From: Haliotis asinina | Taxonomy: Eukaryota > Mollusca > Gastropoda > Lepetellida > Haliotidae | Length of the DNA: 64,000 bases | Direction: 5' to 3' | Assembly: GCF_037392515.1 (NCBI RefSeq) | Contig: NC_090288.1 | Coordinates: 57,459,673-57,523,672 of the forward strand | Part shown: piece by piece, positions 1 to 12,400 of the stretch | Numbering within the stretch: position 1 is the first letter of the stretch | Layout: every line of letters begins with the position of its first letter | Notes under the pieces: generated by a model | Database searches by the model: none | What the model was told of the DNA's origin: nothing | The model's input: only the letters and a program-made list of their open reading frames with translations | Made by a program: the position numbers and the translations under genes

Positions 1-477
1 GAACAATCCGTCTCACCTCAATATAAGGTGCTTGATTCCCCACCCACACCGGAACAGAAAACCTCAATAAAGCGCGAGTTCTCGGAGAGCACCTCTGTGT
101 CCCCCTCGTCCTCTCCCGATCACGAACTGTACACATTCCCCTCCCCAGTAACTCCACCTGATTCGGACTCCTCCCCTCCCAAACCCCATTCCCCTTCCTC
201 CACGGGCACTGACCTAGACGAAGAACTGGCTGGGCAAAAACCAACAAGGACAATTTCCTACGGAAGTAGCTTAAGCGATTTGTGCAACCAGAATATACCT
301 GATCCACTGGAAGTACCGGAAGTACCGGAAGTACCGGAAGTACCAGAAGGTGCATGTGCAGCTCCTCTTCAGGCTCCACGAGAAGTTTCTCCACCAGAGC
401 CACGTGTGCCGGAAGTAGTGGCAGAGGTGGAGGAACCTCGCCCAAGTATTCGTGATAAGCTAAAATATTTTGAGGAG
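1..477 (+). CDS. PCLO-like: PCLO-like exon, Ser/Pro/Glu-rich linker (5' end outside window)
   Basis: Open in frame 1 from the first base to a donor GAG|GTAAAG after 477 (phase 0). The protein is low-complexity, rich in Ser, Pro and Glu, with a short VPE tandem (see 310-351) and ends with a charged helix ([11 protein letters not shown]). Such linkers are normal in the long unstructured parts of active-zone scaffolds. The frame stays open past the donor to 666, but that part is intronic in composition. Confidence 0.75.
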
Positions 478-3400
478 GTAAAGAGTGACCTCAACTCTTC
501 TCCACACAGTAGTGCTGCGGTCAGTGTGCTTATCCTTATGTTTATTTCCTTTCGTTTTATTTGGAATGAGGACATAACTGATATGACAACGAAAGTGTCG
601 TGTAAGAATACGCGTAGAAAGCGTAGAATCAATGCAGTTGTAAAAAGAAATATTTTTAAACACTAGCTTCCCTGTCTGGCTCACACAAGACACTCTTCCT
701 GTGGAAATACACAATTCTGATATAAACATGATTTTATGGTAGCTCATTTTAAGAGTGTCTCGTAAATTGATGAGTATATGCATGAACATCCATATAAAAA
801 TTGAATAATGTTTTTAACTTTTTTACTGCATGGACATAATGTCACGAGATCAACAAGAGTATGCGTTATTATGAATTCTAATCACCAAACATGTCTTCTG
901 ATTGTTCATCCCTAGAACATACAATCATCATCGCGTGCGCTAAGGGACATATAGAAAACATAGATGGCGCTACCACATAAGTATACCAACGTGGATTCGG
1001 ATATATATACAGAATATGGTTTCTGAATAAATGTATTTAAAAATATTTGAATGAACGTATGACGATGTGAGATAATTGCTGACATTTTTTGCTTAGCAAT
1101 TCTATCCATTGCAATATACGCGTTAACTGCCGATGTGTTGACAGTAATGTACCATCTTTCATCTGATGACGATTCTGTGATAGCCAAATGACCGCGTTGG
1201 CGACAAACTCAAACATAGCAGGCAGGGGATAGATTCGATTGCGAACGACAGAAGGAGGTCACATCAAATAAGTCTTGAAATCAAATTAATATCGATTTGT
1301 TTAGGAACCAGCTCAAAATGCAATCAAAAGATCCAGTGGATTTTTATCGCGTTTCGTGAAATAGAAGTTCTTCCTCCGATGGTGACCCTTGGTTATAAGG
1401 TGACTCTTTCCTTTCTACAATTAGATTGTTGTGTAGTTTTTTTTCTTACCCGCTGGGTCTGTCTTTCCTGGTTTTAGGAACTCTATTATTGATTTTGAAT
1501 TAGAGATAAGACGGTTTGTAAAATGCCAACGATCCAGCCTCCTTAATGAAAACCTGGATCTTAGGGAAGACAAATTACATTACTATTAAACTACATACAA
1601 CTCTTGAAGCGTTTTATTTTCGTTTGTAACAATTATATTTCGTGAACCCTTTTGACACTCCTGTTAATTAGATGTACAATACATTATTTGCATCTGATGA
1701 CGTTCTTTGAAGCTATTCACCAAGACCTAATTTCTTCATCGAAGGTGATCTTGAAATCCCTGCAGCGAATATGTTTATTGTTTTCTGGTGACTCAAAATA
1801 TGTAGTTTAAATGTATATTTAATATCATGGAATAATCTCATATCTGATTGTGGAATAAACAACAAACAGTTTGCCTCTATTGATCGCAAAGATGCTACAG
1901 AAGCAAAGTTATCAACCGTCCTGAAATATGTTCATCAATATCCTCCATAATATCATGTTTTAGACTGTCATATTGTCCCGTGGCGAACATACATCACTCA
2001 TCGCAAATGCCATTTGCCTCACCAACTAGGTTCCTATCTTTGTGAATCAATATGGCTTCAAAATGGAGCATACGCTTATATACGTTAAGACGCTCTTCGT
2101 GGACGGTGACTGAAAATACCTGTTTAATGACTCAGCCATGACAGTCCAGGTACAGCGTCAGTTGATATGTTTATTATCTTTGAACCAGGTAATTATGACG
2201 TTACCACATGCTGCTATTCGCGCAGTGACGTCACAGAAAATGAAGGATCTTGATTCAGAGGATTAAACTTAGAGAATCAAGCTTTTCTAAGAAAGTCTTA
2301 TATTGAATCATTTTTTGCCATGTGTCTCAACACATTGTGCATTGATTTTCTGCAGCAATAGGTGTTATTCCCACTTCTTCATCTATGGACTTTACTATGT
2401 TGGTCACGCCCATCGGCCCAATATGAACACGACAATTAGCACATAGCCAAACGCTTTGAACTCGAGTCCGACTGACGTCTGTGTTGGCAACACGAACGCG
2501 AATCATTTATCCTCTTAACGGTGTAAATAGCATTACTTCTGTCGGGAATGCAATCGTAATTTTGACATCTTCGGACGATTTTTCACGAATTGTGAGTCCT
2601 ATTCTAACAGTATTTCATGTCCATGTGTTTTATTGCACTCTGTGTCACCTTGTCATGTAAGCCACAGTTTTCACATGTTTAGACGCTTACCACACAGCGT
2701 TGATCCTTCACCTACTTTCCTCTCTATCTTTTTATCATCCATTTTCTTTTCTTTCTCTCCTTTCCCCATTTTCTCGCATGTGAAACGTTCTTCTTCCAAC
2801 ACCCTCCGGTCCACCTTGCCCGCACATGCCTTTGTAAGTCTGACCACTCGTGACTTTCCGTGACTTTCCGTGACTTCCCGTGATTTTCCGTGGCATCTAG
2901 TGTCCGTTCACTGTCTGTTCTCCGATCAGAGTTGCAGCATGAAATGAATACAAAGTTGAAATGCATGTACATTAATCGAAATCGAAGTCACCTTGTCATA
3001 CGTGTATGTTGTTTTGGCTGACATAAGGAAGGGCACTTTTAGTGTATATGTAACCTAACTTGAAAGTCCTACTTTTGTGAACATCAGCCTACCTCAATGA
3101 GTAAATATGTCTTTATCACGTAAACAAATAATGTTTGTAAGTAACACCTTTTCTTTATTACTAACATTAAACATAATTCCGTCCATCATCAGCTCTATAT
3201 GATCATACATGTGAATGAATTTGAATAATTCCAGATAGCAGCTCGCCCTAAGGAACCCCCTAAGATAGAGCCTAAGAAGGAGCCAAAAGAGCTGAAGAGG
3301 GAACCTAAAGAACCGAAGAAGGAACCTAAAGAGCCAAAGAAGGAACCCAAGGAACCGAAGAAGGAACCCAAGGAACCGAAGAAGGAACCTAAAGAACCGA

Positions 3401-6400
3401 AGAAGGAACCTAAAGAACCGAAGAAGGAACCTAAAGAGCCGAAGAAAGAACCTAAAGAAAAGAAAGATCCGAAAAAGGTGAGGAGGAAACTGCCACCAAT
3501 CCCAACGAACGAGGAGCCAGTACTTACACCCAAAGCCAAATTGAAAGGGACCAAACAGGTTTCCCCCAAACCACGCCAAGAACCACAAAAACCTCCCAAA
3601 CCACCAAAGCCTTCACCAGATCACAGAAAGTACTCCTCCCAAAGTGATGACTCAATGAATGAAGATGATTTGGAAGTGGCCAGAATAAACAGAATTCCGG
3701 AGAAGAAGGTGCTTTCATCGGTTGGCAAGGCCAAGAGCTTTGACATTAGTGAGAGAATGTTGCAGGAGAAGAGGGATACCTTAGTCTCAACTCAAATGAA
3801 GCTGCAAAGAGCCGGTTCCTTGGGTACCAGCATTCTTCCCAAGGATGAAACAGATGCAATAATTGACTCTTTGATTAATATTTATGGCATTCCGTGTACA
3901 GAGGCTATGATTTCTTTGAAGAAAAGGTTGCAGGAGGAGTTGAGAAGAGTTACTTTGGATAGGAAACGAAAACTAGAGGAACTGGAAGAAATACGAGCTC
4001 TACAGATGCAAATAGGTGCACTGAAGCTTGAAACTGAATTGATTCAGAGACAGGCGTACCTAGCCAGAAATGGAAAGTTACCTCCAGCTACAACTCAACT
4101 GGAACAAGACTCAAGGAGGAGAGGATTGTCACCTTCGACGTCTTTAACCCCTAGGTCATCTCCTCAGGTCACGCCTAGAAGGCAGAGACATAAACGACAG
4201 TCCTCGGATCCCATGATAGCTAAGTTTAGTCCTATTAAGGAGGACAAAGACATTGAGGCTGATTTCCAGGCTAAAATGAGTGACAGTGCAGATGCGCGCC
4301 AGAGTTCAAAGTATTCGACAGATGATAGTTCTCTCTCTGGTCTCAGTGACACTGAGAGTACCAGATCCGAGCCCGTGTCTAATGCAAGATACAAAAAAAT
4401 TAAACCATCAGCTTATGCACGAATGTTTTATACTGGCAAAACTAACTCCAGTGAAAGATTACAGCCTGACCAAGGACAATTTAATGGTCAAATGCCAATG
4501 TCGGTAAGTAGGTCAGAAAGCCAGCTGCCAGGAAGTTCAAGGTCGGGATCAAGATCAGGCTCCAGGACGCCTACCTATTATTCGGATGATGACGAAGGTA
4601 AAATCAAGGAAGAAAAGAAGGCTCGGTTGCAGTACGAGATTGATAAACGCAAGAGACAATTGGAGGAAACTGCTAGGTTGAAAACAGAACTGTTAAAGTT
4701 AGCCCGAGCGCGGCAGTCAATGGCCCACAGCTATGATGACATACCAGGCCGCTATGGTTCCTCTCCGTATGGTCCTCAAAGACCTATACCAACTGGCATC
4801 ATAAGACCGCTTGACGACGAATCCCGTTACGACAGAGATGACTTGGACCCATACCGGGATCCACAGGACAGGCGGTCGGGGTACCACTCGAACTACAGCT
4901 CAACGGAGTATCTGGCTCATAAACAAGAGACGTCTCGCCGACATCGTTCCGACGACACAGGCATCTATCAAAATTACAGCGACTACGCCGACCCGACGAC
5001 GTTCTCCCCACCATCTACACTCACCCGTAGAATGGATTCGTACCCCTCTGTTGCTGCAAGGGAGGGCACAGTTCAAGTGAGCTCCAGGGATGCTAGGCTG
5101 TCTAGCAGTGTAACTCTACCTGATATGTATTCTAATAGGGCTGATTTAGATTTTGTTCCTACCAGGGATTCTGTGTCTTACAACACCTTCTCTGACGCCG
5201 AGAGTCCGGCCAGTGACTACACGCCCGCAATGCCACTTCTAGATGACGTCACAGCCAAGTCCAGGAAGATCATCCATGATATTGGAACCGGAAGTAGACC
5301 CGTGTCGGCCGAGTTCAACTTCCCGGGAGGGGTAGAAGGTAGGAAGGCAGCGGTTTGGTGAGGGTCGTACACTCTTTCGTTGGACGATGATTGTTGATTG
5401 ACAGATTTCATGATAGGAGTTACGTTTGCTGTTCATCATGAATGACGTATTCATCTTTTTCAAATATCATCCTAATTATCAAAGGTCTGAAACAAACCAA
5501 AAAACAACAGCGGTTTAGACAATGTCATATTAACAAAGTTAGTGCTACCAATGGAAAAACTCGTTTAAACAAATTCTTGCCATTCTTGAATGAGAGGGTG
5601 CTCATACACGTCACTGAAAATCTGTTTTGTTCTGTAGATCAAAAATGTTGTTCACTCCTTGCGCAAGGACAAATGTAATCTGTCCGCAAAACACAGTTTA
5701 ATGACTATGTATCTGTTTCTCGTGAACGCCAAAGTAATAGAAAGATCGCTGAACCTGGTTCCATGAAGTATGAATGGTAACATTCTGATAAGAAATCTTT
5801 AATGCGAGGCATCACGGCAGCTGCAGTGCAACATAATGCCTTCTACCATCGCAGTGGCAAGCAAGTTTAATGTACAGTGAAACAATGTTCAGTAAATGTT
5901 CAATCAACACATTCATGTTTCAACAATATGAACCGATTTCAGACCCGTCCCAGAAGAATTTCGTTAAAACTATTGTTGAACTGAGAACATGATGATAATG
6001 TGTAAACTTAAAACACTAAGACTAAGTCCACAGATAATTGTAGAGAATTTCGAAATTTCCTGTAATTATCCATAAACTCCCAAACCGCCCACACAAATTT
6101 TACAGAACTGTGACAAGTGTGCCATGTCTGCCGCTTAATGACAATACTGTTAGACGTTCAAATAGAATTTTTATAAGCGAATGATCCATCATAACGCTTG
6201 AAAGAAGGTGAATGAATACGTGAATGAATGAGTTAGTGAGAGAGTGAGTGAGTGAGTGAACGACGGGGTAAGTATAAGATGAGTAGTGAATGAATAAATT
6301 CATGTTGACACGAATGCCTTTATCATAGACAATGTGTAATTTCTCTCTTGCTAGTTTTAGTGCCATTTAGTCATGGTGTATATTTGTCATGTCTTAAGTC

Positions 6401-9400
6401 ATGTGTCATGCAGACCTGATGAACGCCGTCTACCGGACAGAGAGTGACAACAGCGTCGATGCGGATGAGCCAATTATGAAGCACATGACAGAAGGGGGGG
6501 TTACCATCCTCAAACAGCTCGACAGGAGAAGGAAGGTAAGAAGAATAATTCAGTTATCACGTGCGTCGAATACCACAAAATAGTTAATGGTAGCATATAT
6601 ACTAACATCATCCATACATCAACTACATGTATATGACCGATGAAAGTACCAACACAAGGGTAGTCTGTAGACCCACTACATGTATATGACCAATGGTTGT
6701 ACCAATACAAGTATAGTTTGTAGACCCACTACATGTATATGACCAATGGTTGTACCAATACAAGTATAGTCTGTAGACCCACTACATGTATATGACCAAT
6801 GGTAGTACCAACACAAGGGTAGTCTGTAGACCCACTACATGTATATGACCAATGGTTGTACCAATACAAGTATAGTCTGTAGACCCACTACATGTATATG
6901 ACTAATGGTAGTACCAACACAAGGGTAGTCTGTAGACCCACTACATGTATATGACCTATGGTAGCACCAATACAAGTATAGTCTGTAGACCCACTACATG
7001 TATATAACCCATTGTAGTACCAATACAAGCATAGTCTGTAGACCCACAACAGGTGTATGTACAATGAGCTAGTTAGTTCGCTTCTAAACGGGGTCGGGCG
7101 TACAAATGGGGAATGGGCCTATATCATAAAAGAATGGAAAGAAAGCCATTAAAACATTTATTCAAATAATCTTTTATCCTCTTCTGTTTTCGTCAGACAT
7201 AGAGCATTCACTCACTTAAAAAATAGACACCTTCTCTCTGACCGGTCACACGACAGAATAGCTATGCTGTGCTGTTCCAATCGCTATTTCGGTATGTGCA
7301 CCAACGAAATCGTAAGAGTGTCCTATTAAACAGCATCCTTACTTTGGGCTATGATGGGAACGAGATCATCTTCCAGCAGAGAGAGTAGAGCTAATGGCAT
7401 CAACGTTGGATTTCCTGGCTTGTGTTGGAACTTGATACCGCACAGACCCCTGTCACTTAGTGTCGGAACAGAAGAACGATAATGTCACTTGAAATACAAC
7501 AGTAACTGGGCGGAAGAAACATTATAGAAGCTGAATGAAAGCAAGAAAACTAAGATCTTTGGTCTCGTGTACGGAAGTTAAATCTGACTGGCCTTTACAA
7601 CTTACACTTACAGCTTACGGTTGCCATTCATCATTTCAACGTATCAGTATACTGAATGAATGCATGACGAAATGCTGAAAAATGAATGATTGACGAAGGA
7701 AGAAAAACTTTGTTGCTTTGGGTATTATAGTTGGTATGAACCATTGGACTGGGGTTCAGTGTGTATGATCATGGAACAGTTTTATTCTTACACAATGTTC
7801 TGACCTTTAATGTTTAATCACATGTTCACAATGTGCAGTCGACTTTTGAATCCCATGATCATGATGTGCAATCGGCCTTTGAGTACCATGTTCACGATAA
7901 GCGGTCGACGTTTGAATCCCATGTTCATGATAAGTGATCGGTCTTTGAATCCCATCTTCATGATAAGCAATCGATTTTTGAATCCCATGTTCATGATAAG
8001 TGATTGGTCTTTGAATCCCATGTTCAAGATAAACGGTCGACGTTTGAATCCCATGTTCATGATAAGTGATCTGTCTTTCAATCCTATCTTCATGACAACG
8101 GTCGATGTTTGAATTCCACGTTCAAGATAAACGGTCGACGGTTGAATCACATGTTCATGATAAGTGATCGGTCTTTCAATCCCATGTTCTTGATAACCAA
8201 TCGGTCTTTGAATCCCATGTTCTTGATAACCAATCGGTGTTTGAATCCCATGTTCATGATAAGTGAACGGCCTTTCAATCCCATGTTCTTGATAACAAAT
8301 CGGTCTTTCAGTCCCATGTTCTTGATGAGCAATCGGTCTTTGAATCCCATGTTCATGATAAGTGATTGGTCTTTCAATCTCATGTTCTTGATAAGCCATC
8401 GGTCTTTCAGTCCCATGTTCATGATAAGTGATCGGTCTTTCAATCCCATGTTCTTGATAACAAATCGGTCTTTCAGTCCCATGTTCTTGATGAGCAATCG
8501 GTCTTTGAATCCCATGTTCATGATAAGTGATTGGTCTTTCAATCCCATGTTCTTGATAAGCCATCGGTCTTTCAATCCCATGTTCATGATAAGTGATCGG
8601 TCTTTCAATCCCATGTTCATGATAACCAATCGGTCTTTGAATCACATGTTCTTGATAACCAATCGGTGTTTGAATCCCATGTTCATGATAAGTGAACGGT
8701 CTTTCAATCCCATGTTCATGATAAGTGATCGGTCTTTCAATCCCATGTTCTTGATGAGCAATCGGTCTTTGAATCCCATGTTCATGATAAGTGAACGGCC
8801 TTTCAATCCCATGTTCATGATAAGTGATCGGTCTTTCAATCTCATGTTCTTGATAACCAATCGGTCTTTGAATCACATGCTCATGGTGATTAGTTGTGAT
8901 GAGGTGGAGATGATACGCACATTTTATTTAACTTCGGTCGGGTGCTCAGATAAGACTCTGCCAGAGTTACGGTTAAATTAATCTGTAATTTGATTATATG
9001 AAGGTACTATTGTTTGTTGGGGTGCATGTATTGATCACCTTATTTAATGAGGGTTTGTTTTTCAGCCACCACCCCCGGAGCCCATCAAGTACAACTTCCC
9101 CACCAAGCGGATCCTGGTGACACGTGACCCAAAGGACCGGTGTGTGACAGGTAGGAAAGGTATGCTGCTATAGCTTTTAGCTGGCTGGCTGGCTGTCGTG
9201 TTGTACTGTCGTGTCGTATTGTCGTGTCGTACTTTCGTTTCGTATTGTCATGTGGTAATGTGTCGTATCGTGATATGTCGGACAGTCGTATCTAAGCATG
9301 ATGTGGTGTGACCATATAATGACGGGGATGTACCCGCTTATAGTGGTGCTAGTTAGACTCTGTAATAACATCCACAGTGTTGTTGCGATGTAGGGAGATC

Positions 9401-12400
9401 TGTTATACAGGTGACATGGCTTTCACAGTAGTCAAAGGCGAGTTAAGTAACATGTTAAGTGAGTGAGTGAGTTTAGTTTTACGCCGCACTCAGCAATATT
9501 CCAGACATATGGCGGCGGTTAACATGTTAACATGTTAAGCAGATCCTAGGGTTGAATCTGTCAGCACGAAGCCATCTCAGTCTTATCTTCTAACTTTATC
9601 AGCATGTAATAAAGCATGAAAACACCAACCAAGCAGCATAACTCCGCCTGTGTTAGCCTCAATAATATTAAAAGACTAGGGATCGATCCGACGACTTTCT
9701 ACCCTCGGGGCAGACATTCTATCCATTACACCAAGAAGTCATTCTTTATCGGATGAACAATTTTAGTGACATAAGGATGGCCACAGCAGGCTGCGTGTTG
9801 TCATTTTTGTATCGCAAATCGATCGATGTAAATAGCATGTCGTTGACAGTTGCTGCATGGATATTTGTATATTTCTACTCTCTATTATAGTAACCAATAT
9901 GTAACATCAAGATGACGTTACCTCAGATTATCTCATGAATTAGTTCATGTCTAATTTTGTTGCAGCGTTGTCTAGATTACATGTTTTTACGAGTGATCTA
10001 CAATTTGTTAAAATACAACAACACTTTTTTTTCTTGCAAAGGTTTACTATTTGTATTTACCATCAACAAGGTCGTGTATGGTAATCTAGATTTGGTCTAG
10101 ATGTAAAATACATTATTCTCTCAAGTCACTCAGGAAAGTGAGCATGTGAATCTTTCTGCACAGCACTGTCTGGCTTTGTCCGAGCCAAGATACAAAGACA
10201 CTGGTTTGAAAGTATACATGAAAGAATCCATCCAATAGATAGAGTAAGTAAAAATGGCTGACAATTGAATGGCCATTGCCAGAAGCACAGATTGTTGAAC
10301 GTGAACGTGAATGTGAACACAATGATGTTTAGAAAGTGGTCAGATGTATGTAACATATGTTTTGTTTTGGTATGGTTTTTGTTGTTGTTGTTTCTTTCTC
10401 AGTTAAGAACACATTCTAGTATTTTTGTTGAGTTTGTTCATCCGGGATTCAACCCCACACGCACATGCCGAAGTCACGGTGGCTGAGAGGGTTAGACGTC
10501 AACCCAGCAAAAGTACTAGAATGTTTACTGAGAAAGTGTAATCTGAGATATAACATATGTTATGCCATGACGTGTGAACAGCGTTATGCAAAAATATTAC
10601 ATGTTTTTGCTATGACGTATATGCAGGACGCATATGATCTATCGAGCCAAGTCATTATCGCCAGGTCTCATAAAAAAAACAGGAACCCGCTGATTTATCA
10701 AGTGGCTGCTCAGTTTCTTACACATCAGACATTTCTTCTTCTGATAGAGCGGCTGTCGAATTGTGGTGGAAATTGTTTAGCAGAGGCATAAATTGTCACT
10801 AGTAACTGAAGACCAGAATCTTGCTTTGATAATACAACGTGTCCCACTTCTCACCAAATAAAGGGACAATAGTACATGGCAGTGTTTGCAATACTTTAAT
10901 TTAACAGCCGGCCACCAGGGCCTGCTGTTACATGCAGACTTTAAAATCTACAGGCCCTGGATGAATTTTGCAGGCCCATCTGATTAAAGTCAAACCAATA
11001 AAAACAAAATAGATTACACTGAAAACAGTTTCACACTGTTGTTAAAAAGCAAGCGAATCCCATGGCACACAGAGGAATAAATATTATTTTGTTAGACTGG
11101 TGTTGACATTCTAAGGCGCTGAAATACCTGAAACTGAAACTGTAAGTTATTGTAACACGATGGATCGGAGATGGTTCCCGAGCGTTAATTAAGAAATGGG
11201 GAAACATTACAGTTGAAAAATAACTGACAGATAATTTACTGGAGGCCATAAGTGCCCACACATATTTGAAACTGTCGGGCCCATACAATAACAAACAGCG
11301 CTAGACCTCCAGGGCAGCGGTTATTTCGGACGCTGGTACATGGTAATGTCCTTGTTCGCTATTCCCTGTCTGTGACAAATTGTCAAACAGCTTGTCATTA
11401 CTGGTAAATATGCCTGACGGAAATAGGTTTCGCTCGATATATGAAATGGGATATATTTGGTTTCTAGGCAACGGAATTGGAATGAAGATTGTTGGTGGTA
11501 AGCAGATACCTGGAACCAATCAGATTGGAGCATTTGTGACGTCAATCTACCCTGGTGGAATAGCAGAGCAGCTTCATGGAGAGCTCGAGATAGGTAGGTC
11601 ACGGTTGTTTGCAGCAAGAAGGTCAAGGTCACATTATGAAAGTTCTTGAAGACAAGGCATGAGGTTTACTGAATTACATATCCAGATTTAAATACCATTT
11701 TCTTTTTCGGCATTTTTACTGATCGGTTGATAAATGAGAAAAAAGCTCTGGAGAAGCCACGGGTGACTGCTAGTAAGAATAGAGGCGACTAAATGAAACT
11801 CGGCAACAGATCGTACAGGGTGATCAGGATCGAGTTTTGACGTCTGGGATCATGATGTCAGTCACTGGATCGTCTAGTCTAGCTATTTACTGACTGTCGT
11901 GATATAGCTAGGAAATTGCATTAAACAACAAAGAGAAAATATATTTGACTTGACAAACCTGATATATGAATCACAGTATACATGTAATGTGACTCTATTG
12001 AAAGAATTGTGAATATTTAAAAGACTGTTGAAAAATATTTTTGATTTATTGCTGTCTGAGTCACTCTGGTAAATTAGTTGAATGGTGGGATGACTTGAGA
12101 TAACGGATACTCATTACAAAATATCTCCATTTGTGTTTTTAAAATGAAAACCTGCAGACACATTATTTCATACATAATATATCATCTATATTGTTATGAT
12201 ATATCCACACTATCATGAAACAGATCGATGAATATCACAAATATGGACACATTTGCTCAAGGCTTCATATGCACATTGTCAAGGGGCATTTATTTGATAT
12301 ATTTAGTGAAAAGCCAGGTGACAAATAACAAATGCCGCAAACTGTCATATGTGTCAATGGCAGGTAATAGTGAGTGAGTGAATATGGCTTTATGCCGCTT

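Larger units (their letters stand above)
6536..9065 (+). other. PCLO-like: Intron with two minisatellites
   Basis: 2.5-kb intron. It contains a 53-bp tandem array (6623-7046) and a 33-bp array (about 7810-8886), listed separately. The stretch between them (7047-7809) shows nothing recognisable. Acceptor TTTTTCAG at 9065. Confidence 0.8.
9151..11467 (+). other. PCLO-like: Intron with SINE pieces
   Basis: 2.3-kb intron with a SINE tail (9459-9520), a tRNA-headed SINE on minus (about 9600-9735) and a small imperfect fold-back around 10396-10535. Acceptor TTTCTAG at 11467. No exon seen. Confidence 0.75.

Noticed and set aside
3094-3599. Phe/Leu-rich minus-strand frames over the KEP repeat
   Set aside because: Shadow of the coding repeat on plus.
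7818-8876. A 352-codon minus-strand frame as a repeat-protein gene
   Set aside because: Every residue comes from the 33-bp intronic minisatellite; other frames are open for the same reason, and no splice or promoter signal supports it.
6623-8886. CRISPR-like arrays
   Set aside because: Units are directly adjacent with no unique spacers, and the DNA is eukaryotic.
11380-11649. 89-codon frame as a separate gene
   Set aside because: It covers the PDZ exon 11468-11593 in the right frame but extends into both introns.
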